Source: Diphasiastrum complanatum (lineage: Eukaryota > Streptophyta > Lycopodiopsida > Lycopodiales > Lycopodiaceae). Taken from it: DNA of 64,000 bases. How positions within the stretch are numbered: the first letter of the stretch is position 1; every line of letters begins with the position of its first letter. The notes under the pieces are model-generated. The model was not told the origin of the DNA and ran no database searches. It saw nothing but the letters and a program-made list of their open reading frames with translations. Where the stretch lies: NCBI GenBank assembly GCA_029204225.1, contig CM055098.1:5003246-5067245 (forward strand), given 5' to 3'. A program made the translations under genes and the position numbers. This document shows positions 1 to 11,400 of the stretch, one piece after another.

Positions 1-1108
1 TATGCTAAATCTTGTGAAGTCTATGGCGAGATTTTTCCCCAAGATAAACTTAAGCTTTTTCCTATGGCCTTAACAGGCGCAGCGCAAGACTGATACTATA
101 ATCAAGATGAAACTGAATGTACAGATTGGGGGGTTGTTAAATGAGCCCTTATCACACGGTTCAAACGCGGAAGTTTATGGAAGACCCTTTCCTACTTTTA
201 AGTAAAACTAAAATGGGAAAGCGGGAGATGGTCGAGATTACATTGAACGGGTGAAACCCTCAGATTTGAATCCAAACTTGAGCTAATTAACGAAAATGCC
301 ATGATTATGTGGTTTTTGTCAGATTTACCCAAAAAGATCAAACGTGAGCTGAAACGCCACAATGAGTACGCAATGTTGCTATGGATGATACAATTCGGGA
401 GGACGATGAAGATTCAAATGATGAGCCGAATATCAGTATGTTGTCTTATACAGCAGGGCAGACTACTACGACATCGACCACCATTGCATCCACAAATGTC
501 AACGCTACTGTAGAAATGATACTCAACGAGTTCGAGAAACTCGAGAAGAACCAGCAGAAACAGATGGAAAAGTTGCAGTCGCAATTTGATGAGAAGATTA
601 AAGCATTGGAAGATTTCCACGAACAAGCGCACAAGGAACCTAAGAAGTTTGTGAAGATTTTTCCTACCAAGAAAAATGTCTGGTGTTCTATTTGTACAGG
701 AAATCACACAATGAATGAGTGTCCTCAATTGAAAAAACGAATGAAAATTAGTGTATGCCATTTGTGTAATTCACCTGATCATGAGACTGTTTTTTGCAAC
801 TTCAATCCTCGGATAATTCAGCAACAGTATGCCCAAATGGGATATCGAGAACCACAGTATGGAGGAAATCCAAAAGCTAGACCTCGACAATCTGCTCTTG
901 GATATCCAGAACGTTTAGCCTTATCTACCCCACCAAAGCACCCCGCTCCTCCTGCCAATCTGATGGAACCGGAACCATACAGAAGTGCTCAGCAATGGAA
1001 CTATGGTAATGATCAAGAAGGTGGATCTTCAGAACCATACCCTTACTGGATAAAGACAAAGAGAAAGTCAAGGATGATTCTACAAGACATAATTCTAGCA
1101 AGACATCA
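1..1108 (+). pseudogene. Ty3/gypsy gag remnant with two zinc knuckles
   Basis: The gag protein would form the element's capsid and bind its RNA. Up to about 300 the frame is repeatedly broken. A cleaner frame opens at 381. It carries a glutamine/lysine-rich helical stretch (about residues 47-80) that looks like a coiled coil, then two cysteine-histidine knuckles: one with spacing C-X2-C-X3-H-X4-C near 685-725 and a standard C-X2-C-X4-H-X4-C near 756-800. A proline-rich tail follows. Around 1040-1109 the gag frame gives way to the frame that continues into pol. I read that as an old one-base indel rather than programmed frameshifting, because the second frame gives the more natural lysine/serine-rich sequence upstream of the switch. 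Confidence 0.75.
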
Positions 1109-2548
1109 TTGTCTCAGAAGTCATCACCTCCACGATCAATTCCCGCTAAGAAGGCTAAGCGAAGATCCAAGACAAGTCCTTTCAAAAAAGAACAAGCAGA
1201 TGTAGTCCAACATGATATGCTCGAGCATTTGAAACATTATACATTGGATGATGTGGTTATCATGTTACCTAAAGTACATCGTGAACCTGAAGAACGTGTG
1301 CCAGACTCGAAAGATGTTTACGATGGCCCAGTCAGGACACAGCCAATGAATCTTGCTGAACCAGGAGAACCAGAAAAGATTGTACAAGTTGGATCACAAA
1401 TTAATCTTGAACAGTATCAAGCACTCTGCATGTTACTTATGAAGTATCAAGATTGCTTTGCATGGACTTATCAAGATTTGAAGGGTATTCCGATGTCAGT
1501 TATTGAACATACCATACCTGTAGTACCTGATGCAGTTCCAAAGGTTACAAAATTCTATCGATGTAATCCTAATGTTGCGAATCTGATAACGAAAGAACTT
1601 CAGAGACTGCTTGACACCAATTTCATTTATGAGATCGAGCATACCGAATGGGTTTCACTAATTGTCATTGTTCCTAAGAAGAATGGAAAATTGAGAATCT
1701 GTGTGAATCTCAAGGCGTTGAACAAAGTGACGCGGAATGATCACTTTCTGTTACCTTTTACTGAAAGCATTTTGGATCGCCTTGCTGGAGCGGAAGCTTA
1801 TAGTTTTCTGAATGGATTTAGTGGTTACAACCAGGTTAAGATTGCAGATGTCGATTGCCAAAAAACCGCTTTTGCAACAAAATGAGGCACCTATGCTTAC
1901 AAAGTAATGTCGTTTGGACTCTGTAATGCACCAAGTTCGTTCCAAAGAGTAATGCAATTTGCTTTAAAATATTATCTACAGAAATTTCTTGAAATTTACT
2001 TGGATAATCTGGGAGTCCGTAGTACAGATATAGACCATCTGGATTGATTGGAGAAAGTATTTGAAAGATGCCGCAAATATTAAATTTCTCTAAATCCAGA
2101 AAACTGCCAGATATGGGTTTCCCACGGAGTTGTGTTTGGGCATGTGATATCGAGACATGGTATTGGCACGGATTATTCCAAAATCAAGATTATTGTGAAA
2201 TTACCACCGCCAACAACGATTCGTGGAGTTTGTGCATTTAGGGATCATGCGAACTACTATCGAATTTTTATTATCTTCTTTGCGGATTTAGCAAGACCTA
2301 TATACAAACTGACTATTGTTCATGTTTGGACAATAGAGGCGTTAGAAGCCTTTGAAAAATTAAAAAAAACATTAAGTTCAGCACCAATCCTACATTCTCC
2401 AGATTGGACGATTGAATTTCATGTTCACACGGATGCCTCGAAATATGCCATTGGATCAGTTTTGACGCAGCCAGGTGACTATAAGAAGGACTATCCTATA
2501 CGATTTGCAAGCAGACAGCTTATAGATCTTTTTTTTATTCAACAATAG
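1109..2548 (+). pseudogene. Ty3/gypsy reverse transcriptase and RNase H remnant
   Basis: The N-terminal part leads into a typical gypsy RT start: a FAWTYQDL-type motif near 1457, VPKKNGKLRICV near 1671-1706, and LNGFSGYNQV near 1808. A TGA stop at 1883-1885 interrupts RT. The catalytic Y-x-D-D box appears at 1997-2008 as Tyr-Leu-Asp-Asn, so one catalytic aspartate is lost. More stops follow at about 2045 and 2080. RNase H starts near 2320 and shows the HTDAS motif near 2433, ending at a stop at 2546-2548. No aspartic protease DSG/DTG motif was found between the zinc knuckles and RT, although that is where gypsy elements normally encode it. Confidence 0.85.
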
Positions 2549-2724
2549 AATGTGAGGCGTTATCCATGATTTTTTCTGTTCGGAAATTTCGTCATTACCT
2601 CATGGAAACGCACTTTGCATTTTATTCGGATCACTAGCCATTGCTTTATTTGGTAAACAAAATGTGCAATACTTGACGTATTGTAAGATGGTTACTATTA
2701 TTGACTAAGTTTGACTTTTGAATT

Positions 2725-4042
2725 GTGGTGCGAAAGGGGAAGCAACATTATCTAACCGATTACATTTCGCGAATTGATTCCACACCAATTAACACTGAAG
2801 TGGATGATGAATTACCAGATTTTGCATTGTTCTATGTAGAAGCAGTACCTGAGTGGGCAGCAGATATTGTTGAGTATCTGATGCTAGGACAACCAAATGA
2901 CTCCTTGACAGAAGTACTAAAGAGACAATTGATTCATAAGGCTCAACCTTATCAATTGATTGCAGGACAATTGTATCGTCGTGGATCAGACAATATTCTA
3001 CGTAGATGTGTTTTACCACATGACGTACCAGATTTAATCATGTTTTCACATGATGGCATGGGCTGAGGACATCTCTCTACAGATATTATTGTTCGCAAAC
3101 TTTTGCAATCAGGTTGTTGGTGGCCTACACTTCATAAGGACACAGAATATTATATTCAGACATGTGATGTTTGTCAGCGAGCATGATGGCCTACCAGACA
3201 GAACTATGAACTCTTGCATCCGATTTTATCGCAAGCACCATTTGAAAAATGGGGACTAGATTATGTTGGTCCTATTCATCCTGCTACGCAAGGATCTCAT
3301 GCCTGATACATTATTGTAGCAACTGATTATATGACTAAGTGAGTTGAAGCCAAAGCTGTCAAAGTTGCTGATGCAAAATCTACGGCCAAATTTCTCTATG
3401 AAAATATTATAATCAGATTTGGATGTCCGATCAAGATTGTCAGTGACCGGGGTACACACTTTGTTAATCAAACAATAAAGTGTTTACTGGCTCTGCATTA
3501 TTATGACGAAGACAGTTGAAGCAAGTCGGTCTGATTGGGAGCATAAATTGTATGCAGCTTTATGGACATTCAGAACCGCTTACAAAAATAGTACAAATCA
3601 GACCCCATTTCAACTGGTTTATGGTCAAGATGTTGTCATGCCAATTGAATTTTTAATCCCATCTTTACGCATAGCGGCAACAGATTGGTTAAATAATGAT
3701 AAGTCTTTACAACTACGTCATGAAACGTTGCACAAATTATGTGAAACACGATTGATGGCAGTTCACACGTTAGCAGCAGAGAAAGCCCGCCGTAAGGCAT
3801 GGCACGATCGTCGATTGCACAAAAAAGATCTGAAAGCAGAAGATCTTGCATTGATGTACAAAACTAAGCTTATCAATGGAAAATTGAAGTTTACCGGTGA
3901 AGGCCCGTATAAAGTGAAGGAAATCTTGAACTATGGCGTAGTAATTCTTGAGCACGTGGATGGAAAACGATTTGATACTCCAGTGAATGGCAGCCGATTA
4001 CGCAAGTTTTGGCAGCCTGCTCCGCCAGTTCAGCAAGCTTGA
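2725..4042 (+). pseudogene. Ty3/gypsy integrase remnant, missing the catalytic Glu segment
   Basis: Integrase would insert the element's cDNA. After a linker region (2725-3066), the zinc-binding part ends with a C-x-x-C pair near 3160-3172. The first catalytic Asp is in LDYVGP near 3256 and the second in SDRGTHF near 3442. At about 3478-3510 the sequence jumps straight to the region normally following the third acidic residue (frame 3503-4042), so the segment holding the catalytic Glu is deleted. The C-terminal part (WTFRTAYK near 3564, then KFTGEGPYKV near 3886) is uninterrupted to the stop at 4040-4042. Stops also occur at 3064-3066, 3184 and 3304. Confidence 0.85.
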
Positions 4043-4836
4043 TCTCAAAGATTCTCATTTTTATTTGATTTTCAAATTTTTTGTTTTCAATATTTAATTG
4101 TTGAGTTTTTTGGAAAAGATAGTAAAAAAAAAAAATGAGAAAAGACTGATGAGCAGAAGTCAGAAAAGTCATCAGCATGGAAAAGAGGAAAGAAAGTATT
4201 TTTTGAAAAATGACTTAAAACATCATTGTTTTGGTTAGATGTGGCCTATATAGTATCACAAACCTTCGTTGAGCTCTCAGACTGTACATTCACTCCAAAT
4301 ATGTCTATATTGACGTGGGCGAAGGTTCTTGTTCAGAAAAAATCCAATTTTTGAGCTAGGCGAATGATCAGCAATATGCCATTTTGGGAACCTTTGTCGA
4401 GCACCTTACCCTCATTATGGACCTTTGCTAACATTCTAGATGGTCTTAAAATGTCAAAATTAGGTTGGCCATAGCTTCATAACTTGGAAAATGCATTTAT
4501 GACAGTACTTGGGCGAAGGACCCTCCTGGGCGAAGGTTCATCCTTCGCCAACCTTGGAAAACGTTTGTCGGATAGGTTCAGAGCGTCAGAAACCTTCGCC
4601 GAGATTTTGTTGGCCTATTTTCACAGTATTGTACATGCCTGCAAATTTTTGTTCAGAACTGTTCAGCCAAACTAGTATTCACCCTCCAAATTCACCTATA
4701 AGTTGGCTAAATTCGATTCATTCCTCACTTGTGCTAGCGAAGCTCTTGCCAATTTTTTCAATGACCAAAGCCTTCCAGACTTCTAAACTACTTTCTGATA
4801 TACTTTCGCGCGTCTTACTTTTCATTTCTGATCATC
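4043..4836 (+). other. Spacer between pol and accessory ORF of the gypsy element
   Basis: No credible reading frame. The stretch repeatedly uses the words GCGAAGGTTC and its complement GAACCTTCGC (near 4318, 4389, 4511, 4529 and 4589). One pair forms a perfect 8-bp inverted repeat with a 5-base loop at 4529-4549. The spacer lies between the integrase stop and the start of the next coding region, a place where some plant gypsy elements carry a second promoter or splice acceptor; that role is inference. Confidence 0.5.
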
Positions 4837-7730
4837 ATGTCTTCTACTGATACATCCCAATTGCCTCGCTATACTATCCATCGTGATGTCCCATCTGTGA
4901 CGGATATCATGATACTTCCTAGCACAAGCATGGTCACTTAGTGGATGACCCTTGCGGAGCCTCTGCTTACTGCAATGGGTATTCATGAGAGAGCCTTTTC
5001 TGGGAGAATCAATATGGATTTCATCACTTTTGCCTTCAGTACGTGGAACGAAGAGAAATCCAAATTTTACATCACCTTTTAGAGAGCCACACACAAGCTG
5101 CGCGTGACTGAGGCCGCCCTTGCTGCCATAGGTATAGCGTCTAGTACCCAAGCCTCACTGAACCATAAGCAAGCCAAACAGGCTATTGAGCCTTACATCG
5201 ACCTAACCAATGATTTGCATTGGACCAATGATGGACATCTCCTCAATGCCTTCCATACACGTTGTTGCCTAGCTTCTAAATAACTTCCTGATGGTTGGCA
5301 ATCTCAGGAAAGACCGCATCACTTCTCAGATCCTACATTGGATAGTCGAGTCCTATGCCAAGATAGCTAAAGCCCTTCTTGAACCATATAACTGGTTCAC
5401 GACTATTTTTGGTGAGCTCAAACGAGCTGTTAAGAGCAATACCAAGCAATAGTTCGCAGTTGGCTCCTTGTTGTCTATTCTAGCGGCCTCCCACCTTGAA
5501 AACAAAATCCATGGCTTCCACCTGGATTTTGTGCTTTCGATTTATGAAGAAGCACCGGTCGAGTCATCCCACCATGCCTCTAGTTCACATAGTCGACGTC
5601 GTCCACGCAGCGAGATCGTCATTCCTGGCTCGCCTTCCGCGTCACAACGTCGTACTAGGCATACATCATCAGTTGCGCTTCCACCCCATGCTGATACTCG
5701 CACTGAACTTCCTATTCCTCCTACCTCTGATGCTTCTCTCGCCTCTGTTTCCACTCAAGGACAGTCTGTGACTATTGGGGCTACCATTCCCATCACAGCT
5801 GCCCAGGCTGCCTCACCCCCGCACACCGAAGTCATCTCACCAAACACACAATACTTTATGGATATGTTCGATGATTCCGACCCCCTTATGGCCTCTGAAG
5901 TTTTTGAAATGCCCCAGAGCCCTGCGCCCTTTGAACTCCAATCCCCTGGAAGAGGATTCGAACAATTCCATGACACTACTGTTGATGTTGAAGATTCATG
6001 CCAACAACCTCAAGATGAAGCCGCACCAGCCACACTTCGGGTCGACCAAGCTGTGAAATCACCGAAGCAGTTCGACGCCACAATGCATGAGGGCTTTGAA
6101 GAGGAAGATGTTTTTTACGAAGAAGAAGTACAGGCACCTATCTTATGCCAACCAAATACGGTACTATCAGGTCCTTCTGCTATTGTCGCCTCCACGACAG
6201 TAGATTCTGGTGATGCTCTTGATTTGGTCTCAAGCCTTGCGCAAGTGATCCAGTCTATGCTTGACAAGAAAAAATAAATGGAGCAGAGAATTTCAGACAT
6301 GGGATCAGAAAACACTCTCATCAACCAGAAGATAGTTCAGTTGGATCGAGAATTGAAGGTCGCCAAGCAACATGAAGAAAAAACTGAAGCTGAAAAGAAG
6401 ATGGCACAGCAACATGCTGATCACCTCGAAGGATACGTCAGCTCCCTACAGAATGCCCTGACAACCGCACAAGATCAGGTGGACAAGGTCGTGCAGGATG
6501 CAAAGCAACAAGTGCAGCTGCTACAAGGTCAATTGCAGATGGCGGAGCAAGATCGCATGCGGCTCCAAGGTGAATTGGATGCGACCACCCTTGAGCGTGA
6601 TGCGTATCCAGATCATTCGGTCACTCTAACGGAGATTGCATATTTGTTCAAGAAAGTGGAAACGTACAAAGTGGCCCTTCAGAGATTCCAAGGTCGCTTT
6701 GACAGGTTCAATGGAGCAGTTTCAACTGAGTTGGCAAAGGCTAAAGCAACTATCAGTGCCTATTAAAAAATAGTCGCTCAGGTGTTGAAAGCCGGACCAC
6801 AAATCCCTGTACCGGTCATGCCGCAATTCTTCCCTCTGCACCAAACTGCAGTACCAATGGATACAGCTAAATTCGGACACGGACCAGGGGGGAGCTCCAG
6901 AAATAGAAGAACAATCGCCAGTACTACAGGCAGTGCAACCGGGTCCATCCTCATCCAGGACCACAGCGTTATTTAGAAGGCCCATCAGCGTCGAGGACCA
7001 GATCCAAAGTTTCTTATCGCAACATCCGAATGAGTCCTCGCATGGTGGTTGGGTCCTTAAGTTCAACACCTCGGAAATAGAGGTCGACAAAGAAGTGGAC
7101 AAAATACTCGCATTGGGAGAGCAGTCGGCATGGAGGATTACCATTTTTGAGAAAACTTCGGCATCTATCAGGAGTTATGTGTCCAGCCCTTGCCAATTGC
7201 GGGTGGATCTCTATTATGTGCCAATGCCGAGAAGGAATAAATGGAAGGATTTGGGATTGGCTATGGACAAGATCACAATCCATACGCCCAATTGCCCAAT
7301 CATCCATCAGGCCTACAACTGGACAATATCAATGGATTTCCACCGGGCCTTACAAGCGTACCAGCGGGAGTATATCCACTCTCCCAATCCGACAGTGTGA
7401 CAATCGGCACTGTTTGCAAAAGATCTAACTTTGTTGGCATCAGTGGCATCCAAATGGGATGATTGTCTTCCTCCTCTAACATTCAATCCAAATAAGCCGA
7501 TGGCCTCAGAGAATATCAAGGATCGGTTGCCGGTTGCTCATCTATATTTTTGTGCAACAATGATGGGAGGCTCCTGGGAATCTCGCTTCACATCATGGAC
7601 GACCTCCAAGTTGATTGTAGGAGCCCAGCCACATAATTTGAATTTTAATACTGCCCGTCTCGACTTTATGGAGAAGGTGCAGTACCATTTAATAAAGATT
7701 CATCGCGAAGCTAATAAAAGTCCCCAATAA
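4837..7730 (+). pseudogene. Accessory post-pol ORF region of the gypsy element, coiled coil
   Basis: An ATG at 4837 starts a coding-like region that can be followed, with stops (about 4939, 5080, 5279, 5444, 6275-6277, 6764-6766, 7398-7400) and frame changes (about 5280 and 6890), to a final stop at 7728-7730. The N-terminal part (4837-5450) is rich in aromatic and charged residues and contains a motif reading NLRKDRITSQILHW near 5300-5340, reminiscent of the plant-specific 'putative plant transposon protein' domain of other gypsy-associated ORFs; this is a family impression, not a search result. A Ser/Pro-rich acidic linker spans 5540-6240. Residues encoded at 6278-6700 form a long Gln/Lys/Glu heptad-like coiled coil. 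The C-terminal part (6930-7730) is a folded-looking domain I do not recognise. It sits where envelope-like or accessory genes lie in plant gypsy elements. No signal peptide or membrane segment was seen, so an envelope role is not supported. Confidence 0.55.
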
Positions 7731-7780
7731 CTGCATCTCGCAGGTGTCATGGGACCGCCACCAGTTTTGGTGGGGGATAC

Positions 7781-8495
7781 TGCTGGAGGGTTTGCGGATC
7801 CCAAGGCAACCCTACCCCTAGTAAATAAGTGAGAGGGATTTGGCACCCTACGTGTGTAAGTCCAACTCGATGATCACATAGAGATTTGATTAATTAGAAA
7901 GTCAATAAAATGTTGCAAGGCCTAAATGTCAAGTTAGTGGATAAAGTTGGGTTTCCCTCCAATTTGGATGGTTTCCACTCTTTTTTTAATTTGAATAATT
8001 AGGGAGGCAGAAACGGACCAATAGGATTCAGAGGTCAGAGTCTTCCTCTCTACTATAAAAAGGGACCAACTCGGGTTCCTACACATGTTCATTTCCTCAT
8101 TTCAATAAAGCAGATTGGTTCTCTTGTGAAATGGATTGATGAATGTCCTTGCTCTCTATCACTTTTCCTCCATCTCTCATGTTTATTTGTGTTTTGCTAA
8201 TTTTTGGATCTGATTTTTATTAGGATTGCATGTTATTATATTTTTTATGAGGGAGAAAGGGAGAGAGAGAAAGAGTAAGCTATCTTTGTTGTGAATCTAG
8301 TGTTAGTGGATGTAGTGTTAATGTTTAGGGTTAATGGATGTTAAAGTCAGATGTGGATCTTCATTCATGCTGAAATATGAACTATATTATCGCTCTCATG
8401 GGAACGAATCTACGCGTGACAACTAATTTTGTCTCTTTGATGCTAGATTGACTAGATCTTGGTTTGAGGTTAGGCAAGGAAAGAAACCCACTACA
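7781..8495 (+). repeat. 3' LTR of the Ty3/gypsy element
   Basis: Begins TGCTGGAGGG and ends CCCACTACA, fitting the TG...CA rule. It aligns along its length with the reverse complement of 60726-61401, whose ends are fixed by a target duplication, and that defines these borders. A TATAAAA box lies at 8054-8060 and an AATAAA signal at about 8104. A G-rich tract (GGTGGGGGA, 7769-7777) just upstream is a plausible polypurine primer. Confidence 0.8.
8054..8060 (+). promoter_or_regulatory. LTR TATA box
   Basis: TATAAAA about 270 bp into the LTR, followed some 45 bp later by AATAAA, the usual order of promoter and polyadenylation signal in an LTR. The homologous LTR at 60726-61401 has a TATATAT-type match at the equivalent place. 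Confidence 0.5.
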
Positions 8496-11400
8496 AGGCT
8501 GTAGTAAGGGTCCTTCCACTTGGACCAGTCCCGGGGGCAAAACCGACATGGTAATCATCCCCAAGGATCAACTTTATTAAATTTGGAAGAGGTTACATTC
8601 ATACAATACATAAACTGATTGGTCTCCGGGCCACCAACACGTGTTGGGCATTGTGTCTGACTCGCGCTGGTAGAGGGAGCTGAGACCTGGCGACTGGATT
8701 CCTGGCGCTAGTTGAGCTGCCCAAGTTTCTGTCTGCCGGACTCCCTCTATAGTTCTGGTGTGATTCGGCTTGTCCCCTCTGTCCTGGAATATAGTGCTTT
8801 CTGGTAAAACACACTTTTTTGGACTTGCTTTTTATTTTGCTGATTAAGCCTGGCAAACATGACAGAATCAGCTGGCTCACCGTAGGTCGAAGGCTCAGTT
8901 CTTGACTTTCTAACTTGCTATGGAACCTTAGGGAGCATCACCCAACTGTTTATCCAGTTCTGCGGATTTTCTCGTGTTTTTTACACAGTCTACAGAATTA
9001 CAAGTGTTTTTACAAGTTCTGCAGAAAGATATGGAGTTTAACAATAGTGTCGGGTTTTCTCTCTCTACAAAACCCGACAGTGTCACCTTTTTCGCATTTT
9101 TTGACTGTCAGGAATTACGTGTAAAAATGCAGTGTCATCTTTTTCGCTTGTCAAGAATTACGTGTAAAAATACAGTGTCGTCTTTTTCGCATTTTTTGCC
9201 TATCAGGAATTACAAGTAAAAATGCAGTGTCACATTTTTTGCCTGTGGCAGTTTACGTTCATTATGCAGAGTGACAGTTTATGTTCATTTATGAAGACAA
9301 ACTGTTTACGGCCAAGTGTCATCGCTTATCAGCAAGCAACTTTTGAGAAGAACTAGATGAATACCAGCAGACTCTAGCCAACTGGCAGTCGCATTCGACG
9401 ACCTAATTACTTAGTATAGATCAGCTTCTGTTTGTACAATGCATTGATCATCATTTTTGGTTTGATCTCTGTCATCTATCCGTATTGTACTTATTTTCAC
9501 ACATGTGAATCAAATTTGGACATAAAACACTTTGTTTAGATTGCTCTTGCTTACATACATTGTGTCAATTGTAGGTGCCACTTTTGATGGAAATGGAGAT
9601 AGTAATGCAATCAGTCATTCTTGTGGATTGAATGAATCCAATTATGGTCTTATATGTCTTCAATTTTTATAAGGTATCATAGCCAAGTGCAAGAGTTTGA
9701 GCGTTTGATCCAAAGAGAGTCCAAAATTAGTAAGTTTTGAGAGCACGAGTTTATATCAAGTGGTGCATTGTAAGTTTGGAATCCATTATTGTCTTTTGAC
9801 TTCATGTGCCTTCCTCACATGTGTGGGGGTCTACTAGACTAGAGTGGAAGTCTTCTTCTTTTTTGGTCCCAAACTAGCATGCTTGAAGATTTTGATAAAA
9901 TTCCTTATGTTATGAATTGGCAAATCTACAAGGATCTCAAATCCATGGGTAGATTTGGGTTTGGATCATCCAATATAAATTTTTGATGAGTTATTCAAGT
10001 GCCAAAAATCCATTTTTCAAGTTTGATCTGAGATCAAAACATGGAAAGCAGTACAGATCTTTGAAAACTTGTAAATGGCTGAAATCTCAATTTTTGTGTG
10101 TAGAATTGACATATTATGATTGTATGAAACTCAAATTGATTTTATTCAAGCTTTCTTTGTGAGAATTTGAGGATCAAATTGTGATCCCATTATATTTCTA
10201 GAATAGGGAGGAGTCCATATTTGAGTGTTATACAATCTTGGTTGATATCTTGGTGAATCTCTAGGTGCAAATTTCATCCACTTTTTCAAACTAGTCAAGA
10301 TTGATGGAAAACTAGGACATAAATTAGCATCAAAATTTATCAAATCCAATTTTGAATAGGGAGAAGTCCATATTTTACTTTTATACAATCACTAATTTTT
10401 CTCATCTTTATTTGGTATGAAAAAATTGGATCAAATTTTTATTATCTTTTTTTAAAGTTCAATTTTATAGAAACAAGAGGATGAACATAGTGCGTCTCGA
10501 CCTTTAAAAAGTTACTGTCGAAGAATTTTGTTTTATTTAAAGAATGTTTCGATTTTGTAGTCCTAATATTTGAAAATAAAAAAGATGAACTCATAGTTAT
10601 AACAGATTGTATACAAGAGTCATTAGGGAACATTAGATGATAAATAAGTCAAAGATACTGATATTACATTATTAAGAGTCCCAAGATGAGATCCACACAA
10701 AGTGATCTCTAGAAAACTATTTACATTGAAAATTTCAGATGATGAGCTCTTAATTGTTTTAGAGTAATGAATAACAAGGAAATAGTAAAAAAAAGAGTTA
10801 TCAGCCATACTGATATCTAAAATGATAAATTGTTAACTATGACAAGCATAGAAAGCAAACATAGTCAAAAATGCGATGGTTCTAAAATTAAAAAAAAAAA
10901 AGATTCACTTTTGCAACGGTCGCGATCCGCCGTCTCGAAGGGCAGAACTTTAGAAGTTCTAAAAGTAGTGATAGTCTTGAAGGTCACGACAATGTTAATT
11001 TATTTTTTAAAGACCGACCGACAAAGCATAACTCACATCTAAAAATATTAACGAATAGCCACAAAGTCCAACAGCTTTATGCTTGTTGAAGATGGGCATG
11101 CACAAATAAGGGCATGTTACTTACATTGAATGCTTGTCACCTAATTAGAAAAGTTGTTGTACTTGGAAGTATATGGCTTTTGTGACAGTTGTACATTGAC
11201 CTTAATTCATAAAGGAATAGCTTTTAATGCCAATATAAAAATTCTATGTTAGCCTTGTGTGACCATGATATAGGAGATCATAAAATCGAAATTGTATTGA
11301 TTGTATATTGGTTTTGTTTCGTGGTACCAGTGCAACTAGCTCATGTGGTATTAACAAAGACAAATATGTTGTTGTAGTAGTCGAATTTATTAAAATGAGA

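Larger units (their letters stand above)
1..8495 (+). mobile_element. Degenerate Ty3/gypsy LTR retrotransposon, 3' part
   Basis: The order gag, RT, RNase H, integrase, extra ORF region, LTR is read on the plus strand. The order RT-RNase H-integrase identifies Ty3/gypsy. The window opens inside gag, so the 5' LTR and primer site are outside. Several stops and frame changes interrupt every domain, so the copy is dead. The 3' end at 8495 is defined by alignment with a second LTR of the same family at 60726-61401. Confidence 0.9.

Noticed and set aside
381-1205. Programmed gag-pol frameshift at 1040-1205
   Set aside because: The second frame is coding-like upstream of the overlap and the copy has many other breaks, so an ordinary indel explains it better.
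4837-7730. Envelope-like gene of a gypsy element
   Set aside because: No signal peptide, membrane segment or cleavage-site pattern could be seen, so only a neutral accessory ORF call is made.
9672-9684. Primer binding site after an LTR
   Set aside because: AGGTATCATAGCC has too many differences from TGGTATCAGAGC and no LTR borders were found; mentioned only within the region description.
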